In this document: positions 18,706 through 27,579 of the stretch, piece after piece
Numbering within the stretch: position 1 is the stretch's first letter
Layout of the letters: each line of letters starts with the position of its first letter
From: Flavobacteriaceae bacterium
GTDB lineage: Bacteria > Bacteroidota > Bacteroidia > Flavobacteriales > Flavobacteriaceae
DNA length: 64,000 nt
NCBI GenBank assembly: GCA_028280265.1
Contig: JANQMD010000026.1
Location: 44,659 to 108,658 of the forward strand
Direction of reading: 5' to 3'
The notes under the pieces: model-generated
Database searches by the model: none
What the model was told of the DNA's origin: nothing
What the model saw: only the letters and a program-made list of their open reading frames with translations
Program-made: the position numbers and the translations under genes

Positions 18706-18829
18706 TTGCTAAATACATTATTTAATATATTTACGAAATCGCATATTAAATTGCGTGGTAATTAGTATTAACAATCCAAAAGTAGCTTTTAAAGAAAAGC
18801 TAGTCAACTGTGTCTTTCCACAGGTTTTT
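18706..18829 (+). promoter_or_regulatory. Promoter and structured leader of the PAS-LuxR gene
   Basis: TTG (18706-18708), 17 bases, then TATATTTA (18726-18733, one mismatch) forms a plausible promoter. The leader of about 110 bases holds hairpin TAGCTTTT/AAAAGCTA (18783-18802, AAAG loop) and hairpin CTGTG/CACAG (18808-18823) followed by GTTTTT, which looks like a small terminator 19 bases before the ATG. Regulation by attenuation is possible but unproven. Confidence 0.4.
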
Positions 18830-18847
18830 GGATATGGTCGTTTTTGT

Positions 18848-19576
18848 ATGAAAGAAAAATATGGTGAGTTGACAAAATCTCTTGTCACTGATACCCCTGC
18901 AAATCTAAATAGCAAGGTATATAATCATTATTTAAAAACAATCCCTCACTTTGACAGTGAAGCTGTGTATGTATATTCATTCAAAGAGAAAAGAATGCTC
19001 TTTGCTAAAGGATGGGAAAGTCTATTAGGATATAAAGACGATGAGATTTCTATGCTCAAAATCGTTAGTATCACCACTCCTAGGTATCAAAATTTTGCCA
19101 ATGAATTGAATGACAAAGCACTTCAGTTCATCGCTACAAAAACAGAAGATTTAGAGCAATACAGCTTTACTTTAGAAGTAGAGAAAATTCATAAGAATGG
19201 CTCACACATTCCACTATTTTCTAGGATCGGTGTTTTAAAATCTCATCAAGGAAGAATTCAAGAAATTATGGGCACCTCGCATGTTGTAAAATCATTACAC
19301 TTTGGAAAGGTGATGCAGTATGCAGCTTATGGCCCTGATAAATCAGGTTTTGAGGAAACCTTAAGCAAAGAGTTGTTTAGCCACCACGTGATTTCACGAA
19401 AAGAAAAAGAAGCGCTAAAGTTTGCTTCTGAAGGTTTTGCTTTCAAAGAAATTGCAAACAAACTTGGGATTAGTCAGTCTGCGGTAGAAAAGAGAATTAT
19501 CCCGTTGTATAAAAGATTTCACGTTCGAAGCCTACCGCATCTGATTAGCTTTGCTTATGAAAATCATATTTTGTAA
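18848..19576 (+). CDS. PAS-domain LuxR-family transcriptional regulator
   Basis: Soluble DNA-binding regulator. With the ATG at 18848 (MKEKYGELTKSL) it has 242 residues: a PAS-like sensor fold (about 40-150; LFAKGWESLLGYKDDEIS and HKNGSHIPLF), and a C-terminal LuxR-type helix-turn-helix (about 180-235; ISRKEKEALKFASEG, FKEIANKLGISQSAVEKR). The frame is open back to 18755 but that part overlaps leader hairpins. No phosphoacceptor domain is visible. Ends one base before the convergent membrane ATPase gene. Targets are unknown. Confidence 0.82.
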   Translation: MKEKYGELTKSLVTDTPANLNSKVYNHYLKTIPHFDSEAVYVYSFKEKRMLFAKGWESLLGYKDDEISMLKIVSITTPRYQNFANELNDKALQFIATKTEDLEQYSFTLEVEKIHKNGSHIPLFSRIGVLKSHQGRIQEIMGTSHVVKSLHFGKVMQYAAYGPDKSGFEETLSKELFSHHVISRKEKEALKFASEGFAFKEIANKLGISQSAVEKRIIPLYKRFHVRSLPHLISFAYENHIL

Positions 19577-20614
19577 CTAGCAAAAACTTTCGCTCAGTTC
19601 TATTACAGAAATATTTTGTTTATCCACTCCTATCTCTATTAACATCTTTTTCCACGATCCCTTTATACTTTCTGCTCCATTTCCCAAGACCCAAATCACA
19701 CTTTTGTTTTTTAATTGAGACCGATTTTCTACATCAATTTCTTTTCCTCTATCTATATATTTTAGAAATTGATTCGCAGTGACAATTTCTTCATCTATAG
19801 GACACCCTGGATTGATGTCATCTATAATCATGTAATCAGCTTCTTTCCAATGCCACAAGTTTTTTGAGGGGCTTTTCGTTTGACTGTAGAACTCTCCATA
19901 AAGTTTCATCGCATTTGTGTAAAAACAAGTTTTGTGTTTTATAGAAAGTTCATTACAAATCCCGACTGACAAGCTTGTTTTACCACTACGGAAACTCCCA
20001 AAAATCAATAAGTGTTTTTTCTCTTTAGATTTAATAAAATCAATTACTTTTTCTTTCTCTGAGCTCTCCATTTTAAAATTCCACTGACTTAGGCGAAATT
20101 GAAAAGGGTAACGAGCATTTAACTGATACAATCTTGTCTTAAACCAATAATTACAAGGCTTGATAATAATGGCTAAAAATCCTATGATCAGGATTAAATT
20201 AAAGTTGGAGTATTTGACAAGCAAACTGTAGGTAAAAGCACCAATGCAGAAAAAGCAAATATCCGTAAATGTGTCTAAGCCCAAATTAACCCACCTTGGA
20301 GCAAAAGTGTATTTATTTTTGGGTTTAAAAAAAGGAAAGACTTTTTTAGGCTTGGTTTGCAAAAGTAATGGACCTAAGAAATTTACCATTTCAAATAGAA
20401 TCCAAAAAACAGAAATCATAAAGGCAGAAAATATAGGAGCATTACTGATTATCTCTCCTCGTAAACTCTCACACAACAACATTGCAGGAATGAAGCCCAA
20501 AGCAAAATGACCAAACTGATTCGCAAGCCAAGCATAGGTTAGTGTAATTCCTCTGTAAGCATCCTTACCAGTTAAGTCGTCTTTTAGCTGCCTCAATACA
20601 ATTTCACTATTCAT
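19577..20614 (-). CDS. Membrane-anchored P-loop ATPase of unknown function
   Basis: I do not recognise this protein as a named family. With the ATG at 20614 it has 345 residues. The N-terminal half has about four membrane segments (roughly 28-50, 55-78, 110-130 and 135-152). The C-terminal half is a cytoplasmic ATPase: Walker A GSFRSGKTS near residue 203, Walker B YMIIDDIN near 258, and a possible sensor region KNKSVIWVLGNG. This part resembles DnaC/IstB-like or STAND-type P-loops. A TTG at 20644 would add ten residues. Convergent with the PAS-LuxR gene with no gap; no downstream partner. Confidence 0.65.
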   Translation of the reverse strand: MNSEIVLRQLKDDLTGKDAYRGITLTYAWLANQFGHFALGFIPAMLLCESLRGEIISNAPIFSAFMISVFWILFEMVNFLGPLLLQTKPKKVFPFFKPKNKYTFAPRWVNLGLDTFTDICFFCIGAFTYSLLVKYSNFNLILIIGFLAIIIKPCNYWFKTRLYQLNARYPFQFRLSQWNFKMESSEKEKVIDFIKSKEKKHLLIFGSFRSGKTSLSVGICNELSIKHKTCFYTNAMKLYGEFYSQTKSPSKNLWHWKEADYMIIDDINPGCPIDEEIVTANQFLKYIDRGKEIDVENRSQLKNKSVIWVLGNGAESIKGSWKKMLIEIGVDKQNISVIELSESFC

Positions 20615-20673
20615 CTGATAAATACGTTTGATTAGAAATCTCAATTTACAATATTTTTAAAAGCCTCTTTTCA

Positions 20674-20704
20674 TTGCCCATTTTACCTCAAAAAAGTATC
20701 TTTG
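20674..20704 (+). promoter_or_regulatory. Promoter of asnS
   Basis: TTG (20674-20676), 20 bases, then TATCTTTG (20697-20704), matching the Bacteroidota consensus. Confidence 0.62.
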
Positions 20705-20747
20705 TGCCTTTCTTTACAAGGAATTTCAAAAATCAATATTGAGAAAA

Positions 20748-22181
20748 ATGAAAGTTAGTAGTGTATCTGATTTATTACAATCGAGTTTATTTTTACAGGA
20801 AGTAGCTGTTAAAGGATGGGTAAGAACATTCAGAAGCAATCGTTTTATTGCTTTAAATGACGGTTCTACTATCAATAATATTCAATGTGTTGTAGATTTC
20901 GAAAATACAGATGAAGCTGTTTTGAAAAGAATCAGTACTGGAGCAGCTGTTAGCATTAAAGGGACACTGGTTGAAAGTCAAGGTAGAGGGCAAAAAGTTG
21001 AAATTCAAGTTTTGGAAATCGAAATTTTAGGCGACTCTAACCCAGACGAATATCCGATACAACCAAAAAGACACACTTTAGAGTTCTTACGTGAAAATGC
21101 TCATTTGCGTGTGAGAACAAATACCTTTAGTGCTGTGATGAGAGTTCGCTCTGCGCTTTCTTTTGCTGTACATAAATATTTCCAAGAGAATGGGTTTAAC
21201 TATGTGAATACTCCAATCATCACTGGATCCGATGCAGAAGGAGCTGGAGAAATGTTTCGTGTGAGTACTTTTGAACCTAATGAAGCTCCTTTAACAGAAG
21301 ATGGGAAAGTTGATTTTTCACAAGATTTCTTTGGGAAAGAAACCAATTTAACGGTATCTGGTCAGTTAGAAGCAGAAACCTATGCCATGGCATTAGGAAA
21401 GGTCTATACATTCGGCCCTACATTTAGAGCTGAAAACTCGAATACAACACGTCACTTGGCAGAATTCTGGATGATTGAACCAGAGGTCGCTTTTATGGAT
21501 TTGGATGGTAACATGGATTTATCTGAAGACTTTATCAAATCTGTGTTATCTTATGTTTTAGAAAACTGCAAAGACGATTTAGCATTCTTAGATCAGCGTT
21601 TGACACAAGAAGAAAAATCGAAGCCTCAGGCAGAGCGCAGTGAAATGAGCTTGTTAGAAAAACTACACTTTGTCGTGGATAACAATTTCAAAAGAGTGAG
21701 TTATACCGAGGCTATTGATATTTTAAGAAACTCCAAGCCTAACAAAAAGAAGAAGTTCCAATTCCCTATCAATGAATGGGGAGCTGATTTGCAATCGGAA
21801 CATGAGCGATTTTTAGTAGAAAAGCATTTTAAATGCCCGGTAATCTTATTTGATTACCCCGCTTCTATCAAAGCGTTCTATATGCGCTTGAATGAAGATG
21901 GAAAGACTGTGCGTGCCATGGATGTCTTATTCCCTGGAATTGGAGAAATTGTTGGGGGAAGTCAGAGAGAAGAACGCTTAGATGTTTTAAAAGAAAAAAT
22001 TGAAACCATGGGTATCGATGAAAAAGAGCTCTGGTGGTATTTGGATTTGCGTAAGTATGGAACTGCGGTTCACTCTGGGTTCGGTTTAGGGTTTGAGCGC
22101 TTGGTTCAATTTGCTACAGGCATGAATAATATCAGAGACGTAATTCCTTTTCCAAGAACACCTCAAAATGCTGAGTTTTAA
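20748..22181 (+). CDS. asnS: Asparaginyl-tRNA synthetase
   Basis: Class IIb synthetase charging tRNA-Asn. From the ATG at 20748 it has 477 residues: an OB-fold anticodon domain ([20 protein letters not shown]), then the catalytic core with [38 protein letters not shown] (motif 2, split here) and motif 3 [19 protein letters not shown]. An in-frame TTG at 20739 is less likely than the ATG. Followed 30 bases later by rpoN. Confidence 0.95.
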   Translation: MKVSSVSDLLQSSLFLQEVAVKGWVRTFRSNRFIALNDGSTINNIQCVVDFENTDEAVLKRISTGAAVSIKGTLVESQGRGQKVEIQVLEIEILGDSNPDEYPIQPKRHTLEFLRENAHLRVRTNTFSAVMRVRSALSFAVHKYFQENGFNYVNTPIITGSDAEGAGEMFRVSTFEPNEAPLTEDGKVDFSQDFFGKETNLTVSGQLEAETYAMALGKVYTFGPTFRAENSNTTRHLAEFWMIEPEVAFMDLDGNMDLSEDFIKSVLSYVLENCKDDLAFLDQRLTQEEKSKPQAERSEMSLLEKLHFVVDNNFKRVSYTEAIDILRNSKPNKKKKFQFPINEWGADLQSEHERFLVEKHFKCPVILFDYPASIKAFYMRLNEDGKTVRAMDVLFPGIGEIVGGSQREERLDVLKEKIETMGIDEKELWWYLDLRKYGTAVHSGFGLGFERLVQFATGMNNIRDVIPFPRTPQNAEF

Positions 22182-22211
22182 TCTTAGGTAGCTTTTTGTA
22201 TATTTAGTCAT

Positions 22212-23669
22212 ATGCTCAAACAAAGTTTACAACAAAGACTTTTACAAAAGTTATCTCCTCAACAGATTCAATTAATGAAGTTGATTCAGTTGCCTACTCA
22301 GGCTTTTGAAGAGCGTTTAAAGCAAGAAATTGAAGAAAACCCTGCATTAGATACCGGAAAAGAAGAGTCTGATAATTTTGAAGATAGTTTGTCGAGTGAT
22401 TTTGATGACGATGGTACTGAAAAAATTGATACGGATGACATCAATATTGACGAGTATTTGAGTGATGATGAAATTCCAAATTACAAAACACAAGCCAATA
22501 ACTACTCTTCCGATGATGATGAAAAACATGTTCCCTATGCTGCAGGTACCACGTTCCATCAATCCTTAAAAAATCAATTGAATACATTCAGAATCAATGA
22601 AGAAGAACGTTTGATTGCTGAGTTCTTGGTGGGCAGCATTGACGATAGTGGATATATAAGAAGAGAAATTATTGATCTTGTCGATGATTTAGCTTTTACA
22701 CAAAATGTTTTTACTACCGAAGAGAAGGTAGAATCTTTGCTTACAAGAGTTGTACATACATTAGATCCCATTGGAGTTGGAGCAAGAGATTTAAAAGAGT
22801 GTTTGGTGATACAGCTAAAAGCAAAAAAAGAAGATGTTACCAGAAATTTAGCCATCGAAATCTTGGAAAATGCTTTTGATCACTTTGTGAAAAAGCACTA
22901 CAAAAAGCTTCTTGAGAAGTTCGATATTACTGAGGAGATACTGAAAGAAGTAATAGCAGAAATCTCAAAACTGAATCCAAAACCAGGGAGTTCTTATGCT
23001 GGAAATAATAAGGTTGCTGAACAAATTGTTCCTGACTTTACCATTCGAATTCTTGATGGCGAACTCGACCTAACATTGAATGCCAGAAACGCTCCTGAAT
23101 TGCATGTTTCTAAAGAATATAACAACATGCTTAAAAGTTATCAAGAATCTAATAAGAAGAGTAAATCTCAGAAAGATGCTGTGCTTTTTATAAAGCAAAA
23201 ATTAGATGCAGCGAAATGGTTTATCGATGCCATTAAGCAAAGGCAACAAACTCTTCTAGTTACCATGAATGCGATTATGCATTATCAATACGATTACTTT
23301 TTAACAGGAGATGAAAGAAGGCTAAGACCTATGATCTTAAAGGACATTGCCGATGAAATTAACATGGATGTCTCTACAGTCTCAAGAGTAGCTAATAGCA
23401 AATATGTTTCTACTCCGTATGGCACCAAATTAATCAAAGAGTTTTTCTCTGAGTCTATGAAAAATGACCAAGGTGAGGATGTATCTACAAGGGAAATCAA
23501 GAAGATTTTGGAGACAGTTATCGGTGAAGAAGACAAAAGAAAACCCCTGACAGATGAAAAGCTATCGAAACTTTTAAAAGAAAAAGGGTATCCAATAGCA
23601 AGAAGAACTGTTGCTAAGTATAGAGAGCAGTTAGACATTCCTGTTGCCAGATTAAGAAAAGAAATCTAA
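22212..23669 (+). CDS. rpoN: RNA polymerase sigma-54 factor
   Basis: Alternative sigma factor that needs AAA+ activators. The 485 residues show the Gln/Leu-rich region I (LKQSLQQRLLQKLSPQQIQL), an acidic linker (about 50-100), the core-binding domain, a helix-turn-helix (DIADEINMDVSTVSRVANSK) and the RpoN box ARRTVAKYRE close to the end. Probably in one transcript with asnS upstream; it shares one base (TAATG) with the next membrane gene. Confidence 0.95.
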   Translation: MLKQSLQQRLLQKLSPQQIQLMKLIQLPTQAFEERLKQEIEENPALDTGKEESDNFEDSLSSDFDDDGTEKIDTDDINIDEYLSDDEIPNYKTQANNYSSDDDEKHVPYAAGTTFHQSLKNQLNTFRINEEERLIAEFLVGSIDDSGYIRREIIDLVDDLAFTQNVFTTEEKVESLLTRVVHTLDPIGVGARDLKECLVIQLKAKKEDVTRNLAIEILENAFDHFVKKHYKKLLEKFDITEEILKEVIAEISKLNPKPGSSYAGNNKVAEQIVPDFTIRILDGELDLTLNARNAPELHVSKEYNNMLKSYQESNKKSKSQKDAVLFIKQKLDAAKWFIDAIKQRQQTLLVTMNAIMHYQYDYFLTGDERRLRPMILKDIADEINMDVSTVSRVANSKYVSTPYGTKLIKEFFSESMKNDQGEDVSTREIKKILETVIGEEDKRKPLTDEKLSKLLKEKGYPIARRTVAKYREQLDIPVARLRKEI

Positions 23670-24271
23670 TGCGATTTCATAAGATAATATCTACCATCTT
23701 CCATCCTATTGTCGTTCCAACAATTGGTGTTCTTCTCTATTTTATCTTTGTTTCGCAATCTACAAATGAAGATCAGCGATTAATTTTATTGGGACTTATC
23801 TTCATTATCACCTATATCATTCCATTGCTGCTATTGATTTTACTAAAAGCTTTGGGGCTTATTCAGAGTTTTCAGGTAAAAACGATTAAAGAAAGGCGAT
23901 TTCCTGTTCTTTTTATGATTGTTCTATTTTATCTTTTAGGAAATTTTATCGCTCAAGTTCCTGCCATTAGAAACCTTGGTTTTCTATTTTATGGGACCTC
24001 TTTTAGCTTATTTGGAATCTATGTTCTCTTTGCTTTCAAAGTAAAGTCTAGCCTTCATCTAGTATCTTTTGGAAATGCTATTGGCTTTTTTCTGGCAATA
24101 TCTAATCTATACTATCTTCCACTGCTTCCAGTTATCATGATCTTATTTCTTATCTCTGGACTAGTAGCTAGTTCTAGACTACATCTAAAAGCTCATACAC
24201 CTAAAGAATTATTTGCAGGTTTCTCTATGGGGCTACTAAGTCAAGTACTTTTGTTTCTTTTTCTACAGTAA
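23669..24271 (+). CDS. Multi-pass membrane protein following rpoN
   Basis: Unknown function. The 200 residues are almost entirely hydrophobic with about six membrane helices. The C-terminal SSRLHLKAHTPKELFAGFSMG has a distant likeness to the PAP2 phosphatase tail (conserved His plus Arg/Lys), but the complete PAP2 motifs are not seen. ATG overlaps the rpoN stop by one base, so it is co-translated with it, and it overlaps the convergent barrel gene by nine bases. Confidence 0.65.
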   Translation: MRFHKIISTIFHPIVVPTIGVLLYFIFVSQSTNEDQRLILLGLIFIITYIIPLLLLILLKALGLIQSFQVKTIKERRFPVLFMIVLFYLLGNFIAQVPAIRNLGFLFYGTSFSLFGIYVLFAFKVKSSLHLVSFGNAIGFFLAISNLYYLPLLPVIMILFLISGLVASSRLHLKAHTPKELFAGFSMGLLSQVLLFLFLQ

Positions 24272-24937
24272 ATAGAAAACTAAGCCAATACGAATGATTT
24301 TCGTTTCAATATTTGAAGTTCCGATAGAAGTATCTTTCAAAATAGGCGTCAGTCCATAATATAGATGTGCGGTAAATGCATCAAATCCTGCAGCCATTGT
24401 TAGCCCATATTGCCATTTGTTAAATCGAGATACATTCCTAAAATTAAAATCCTGTGTCCCGTTATTGAAAGTAAATGTGTTGGAAAAATTGTAACTTACT
24501 TTAAGCCCTGCATAAATTCTCCAAAATTTATATTTATTTACCGAAGAGTCCCTCCAACGTAGCTCAAGAGGAAACTCCAGACTATGAATGGATAGTTTGT
24601 TTGAAGTCAGTGAATTGTCTACTTCAAAAGTAACTTCATTATTTACTCTAGATACTTTCAACCCATGGTTAAAGGAATCATATCCATAACCAACACCCAG
24701 TCCTAAAGCAAGTGTTCCTTCTTTGTTGAAAGAAATATCTCTCATAAAACCAGAAGAAAGCCCATAGGAAAAACCACTTCCCTTCACCTGACTTGGCTGC
24801 GAAAATAACTGGTTGTAAGTAATGCTAATGTATAACTGATCTTCTGAGTATTTATCTCCAATCTGAAGAGAGTCTTTTTGGCTCCAAACATGAGCAGAAA
24901 GAAAAGAAAAACATAAAAAAATGAAAATCCGTTTCAT
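24263..24937 (-). CDS. Outer-membrane beta-barrel protein (PorT-like)
   Basis: A 224-residue protein with signal peptide (MKRIFIFLCFSFLSAHVWSQ) and alternating hydrophobic strands: LYISITYNQLF, LALGLGVGYGYDSF, LEFPLELRWR, WRIYAGLKVSYNF, KWQYGLTMAAGF, IIRIGLVFYLL. The layout fits the eight-stranded porin/PorT-type barrels of Bacteroidota. Whether it belongs to type IX secretion cannot be decided from sequence alone. Confidence 0.7.
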   Translation of the reverse strand: MKRIFIFLCFSFLSAHVWSQKDSLQIGDKYSEDQLYISITYNQLFSQPSQVKGSGFSYGLSSGFMRDISFNKEGTLALGLGVGYGYDSFNHGLKVSRVNNEVTFEVDNSLTSNKLSIHSLEFPLELRWRDSSVNKYKFWRIYAGLKVSYNFSNTFTFNNGTQDFNFRNVSRFNKWQYGLTMAAGFDAFTAHLYYGLTPILKDTSIGTSNIETKIIRIGLVFYLL

Positions 24938-24984
24938 ACACTAAAAATACAACTTTGAAAGTATCTTGAATATTGTTTAAAAAG

Positions 24985-25013
24985 AAAAAAGCTTCTTAAA
25001 TAAGAAGCTTTTT
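24985..25013 (-). terminator. Terminator of the exbB-exbD operon
   Basis: Perfect stem GCTTCTTA/TAAGAAGC with a two-base loop, preceded by six A and followed by five T residues, so it works in both directions; on the minus strand it closes the operon ending at 25035. Confidence 0.85.
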
Positions 25014-25034
25014 CTATAACATTTCGATGTGTAA

Positions 25035-25496
25035 TTAATTATCACCCGGTGTTGCGGACAAACTCAATTTAAGGGCGTTTACATCTCTTAATTTCAATTT
25101 AATGTCAGAGATAACTCCCACACTAGATTCTTTGTCTGCTTTGATAGAAGTGGTCATAAATGGCACTTCTGCCTCTGATACTTTAGATTGTGCATTGATA
25201 ATAAATGCTGGCACATCATCTGCTGAAGCGATCTTATCATTTAATTGCACTTGATTGTATCCCACACCATATTTAGGGTCTTTTGCTTTACCTACATAAA
25301 TTGTAATTACTAAGCTCTTATGCTCTAATTTTTTCACTTCAGCAGCACTTGGTAATCTTGGTGCTTCAATTTGAAGTGATGTCTCTCTCATCGTAGTTGT
25401 TACCATGAAAAAGAATAATAACATAAAAACAATATCTGGTAAAGCAGCCGTATTTACCGCTGGCACCCCTTTTTTCTTCTTTTTAAACTTTGACAT
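25035..25496 (-). CDS. exbD: ExbD/TolR biopolymer transport protein (second copy)
   Basis: Subunit of the proton-driven motor that energises TonB-dependent receptors. The 153 residues have a Lys-rich cytoplasmic start, one membrane helix with the essential Asp (ALPDIVFMLLFFFMVTTT), and a periplasmic domain. Distinct in sequence from the other ExbD at 25515-26147. Last gene of the operon. Confidence 0.88.
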   Translation of the reverse strand: MSKFKKKKKGVPAVNTAALPDIVFMLLFFFMVTTTMRETSLQIEAPRLPSAAEVKKLEHKSLVITIYVGKAKDPKYGVGYNQVQLNDKIASADDVPAFIINAQSKVSEAEVPFMTTSIKADKESSVGVISDIKLKLRDVNALKLSLSATPGDN

Positions 25497-25514
25497 TGTC
25501 TGTAGTTTTAAATA

Positions 25515-26147
25515 TTAGTTTGCAGATGTAGGTTCCGCATCTGAAATAATTTGAGGATACGATTTTTTGATATCATCAACTTTTTTCTTGATACTCTCAT
25601 CTTGGCGTTGACTGTCTTTATATGCCTTTTCTAGTTCAGTATAAAGCATTCCATAACGCTCTTTTGCTAAACGGTTTCTTAAAACAGTATACGCTTTCAA
25701 TAATTCATCCTGTACGGCTACATAAGTTCCATATTCTGTACCTCTATCACTCTGAACAGAGATAACGGCTTTATTAGGATGATCTGATGAGGTTTCACTT
25801 CTCTCCCCTTGACAGTAATCACATGGATTACCTGGAGTTCCATCTTCATTTGGTTTTCCAACTCCTCCACCATTATCAATAAACTTAATCGCAGCTTCTT
25901 GTAAGTCTTTCAACTCCATACGCTCTCCTTCTACAAGAAGTTCATTATTTCTATTGATGTTCACCTCAAAGATGTTTTTTTGCTTGATCTTTGGAGGTAC
26001 AAAATCTGGTGGTGGCTTTTGGGATAACTTCTTAGATACACCTGAATCTACATTCAGTGTAGTAGTTACTAAGAAGAAAATCAATAGCAAGAAAGCGATG
26101 TCAGCCATCGATCCTGCATTAATTTCTGGTATATCTCTTCTAGCCAT
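25515..26147 (-). CDS. exbD: ExbD/TolR biopolymer transport protein (first copy)
   Basis: The 210-residue protein has the ExbD helix with its proton-path Asp (GSMADIAFLLLIFFLVTTT) and a longer periplasmic domain than its neighbour. A distinctive insertion contains a CDYC pair (GNPCDYCQGE, near residue 110), unusual in ExbD and possibly a disulphide or metal site. Lies 19 bases upstream of the second exbD. Two ExbD copies with one ExbB is a common Bacteroidota layout. Confidence 0.88.
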   Translation of the reverse strand: MARRDIPEINAGSMADIAFLLLIFFLVTTTLNVDSGVSKKLSQKPPPDFVPPKIKQKNIFEVNINRNNELLVEGERMELKDLQEAAIKFIDNGGGVGKPNEDGTPGNPCDYCQGERSETSSDHPNKAVISVQSDRGTEYGTYVAVQDELLKAYTVLRNRLAKERYGMLYTELEKAYKDSQRQDESIKKKVDDIKKSYPQIISDAEPTSAN

Positions 26148-26151
26148 ATAA

Positions 26152-26646
26152 TTAGGATTTAACTATGCTTTTTACCATATCTACCAAGAATAGTGCCAAG
26201 CCTATTCCTCCTAGTATTACAACGTACCAAATTCCAGTACTTGACCAAACATTAGATGTTTCACCAGCAGCACCTCCTTTTAAGAGTTTACCGTTTGCAT
26301 CTAACACTTCTGTTGCATCGTGCATGAAGTATGAAATCAACAATAAAACACCTAGTACAGCAATGCTTAAAAATGTCTTCTTTAATTGCTCTGGTTTCTT
26401 AACTAAGCTTGAGATAGATGAAAACAATGCAGCTACAATTGTAATGATCAATACAATCGTGGTTACCCATACAAATGGAGAAATGATTGTATTCTGCAAG
26501 TTTCTTACCGCTTCGGGATCTGCAGCATCTTTTAATTTAAAAGCTTCATCACCAGTCATCAAAACTCGAATATAGAAGAATGCAGCTATAAGAGCAATAA
26601 TGACAGCTACTATGGTGAGCAGCTTTGATAATTTATTATTATTCAT
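26152..26646 (-). CDS. Membrane protein of the exb operon
   Basis: Unknown function. The 164 residues hold four membrane segments (about 7-28, 55-75, 90-108 and 138-158) joined by short loops. The position between exbB and exbD with gaps of 8 and 4 bases indicates a structural or regulatory link to the ExbBD motor, which is inference from context. Confidence 0.65.
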   Translation of the reverse strand: MNNNKLSKLLTIVAVIIALIAAFFYIRVLMTGDEAFKLKDAADPEAVRNLQNTIISPFVWVTTIVLIITIVAALFSSISSLVKKPEQLKKTFLSIAVLGVLLLISYFMHDATEVLDANGKLLKGGAAGETSNVWSSTGIWYVVILGGIGLALFLVDMVKSIVKS

Positions 26647-26654
26647 AAAGCTTC

Positions 26655-27368
26655 TTATTTTTTATATTTCACTAAAAGGTCAATTAAAGTGATCGATGCA
26701 TCTTCCATGTTGTTTACGATGCTATCTACTTTAGATACGATGTAGTTGTAGAAAATTTGTAGGATAATTGCAACAATCAAACCAAATACAGTTGTTAATA
26801 AGGCTACTTTAATACCATCTGCTACTACTGCTGGCGAAATATCGTTTGCTACAGCAATCTTATCAAATGCATCAATCATACCAATTACAGTTCCCATGAA
26901 ACCTAACATCGGTGCTAATGCAATGAATAAAGATAACCAAGAGATGTTTTTCTCTAATAATCCCATCTGTACTCCTCCATATCCAATTACAGCTTTCTCA
27001 GCTGCCTCGATACCTTCATCAACTCTATCTAATCCTTGATAGAAAATAGAAGCTACAGGCCCCTTTGAGTTTCTACATACTTCTTTAGCTGCTTCAACAC
27101 CACCTGAACTTAAAGCATCGTCTACGCTTGCTACTAATTTCTTAGTGTTTGTAGTTGCCATGTTCAAGTAAATAATTCTTTCAATAGCAATCGCTAAACC
27201 TAAAATTAAAGCTACCAATACAATCCCCATAAAAGAAGGACCTCCTTCAATAAAACGTTGTTTTAATATTTGGTGAAAAGTTTGCTCAGCTTCCTGTGCA
27301 GAAACGGACTGAATAGCTCCAAAAAACATAAATCCTGTAATTGATAGGACATTTACTACTTTTTTCAT
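26655..27368 (-). CDS. exbB: MotA/TolQ/ExbB proton channel protein
   Basis: Pentameric inner-membrane channel working with ExbD. The 237 residues begin with a signal-like hydrophobic stretch (GFMFFGAIQSVSAQ), then three helices: LVALILGLAIAIERIIYL, LFIALAPMLGFMGTVIGMI and VALLTTVFGLIVAIILQ, the latter two carrying the conserved proton-path Thr/Gly pattern. First gene of exbB-TM-exbD-exbD. No tonB is adjacent. Confidence 0.9.
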   Translation of the reverse strand: MKKVVNVLSITGFMFFGAIQSVSAQEAEQTFHQILKQRFIEGGPSFMGIVLVALILGLAIAIERIIYLNMATTNTKKLVASVDDALSSGGVEAAKEVCRNSKGPVASIFYQGLDRVDEGIEAAEKAVIGYGGVQMGLLEKNISWLSLFIALAPMLGFMGTVIGMIDAFDKIAVANDISPAVVADGIKVALLTTVFGLIVAIILQIFYNYIVSKVDSIVNNMEDASITLIDLLVKYKK

Positions 27369-27579
27369 CGTTGTTATAATTAATTTTTAATAGTTAACGG
27401 GTTAAAAAATGTTAATATAAGCACAACAAAACGACTCTCTATCCTTAACTAAACCGATGTTAATAATAGATTTTCGTTCGTTTGCGGTCAGCAAGTAACA
27501 AAAAATAGTTGGTTTGTTAAAAAAATTTAAAGGCTATTTGGAGAAGATTGTTAAAAATTCAAAAGATTTAACAAAATCC
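27369..27579. other. Gap between ansA and exbB
   Basis: 211 bases, AT-rich, between two leftward genes. No consensus -7 box or terminator stands out; presumably the exbB promoter is here in a degenerate form. Confidence 0.3.

Noticed and set aside
18718..18915. 65-codon minus-strand frame across the LuxR leader
   Set aside because: It is antisense to the regulator's start, has no promoter box of its own or family-like features, and the leader hairpins explain its symmetric composition.
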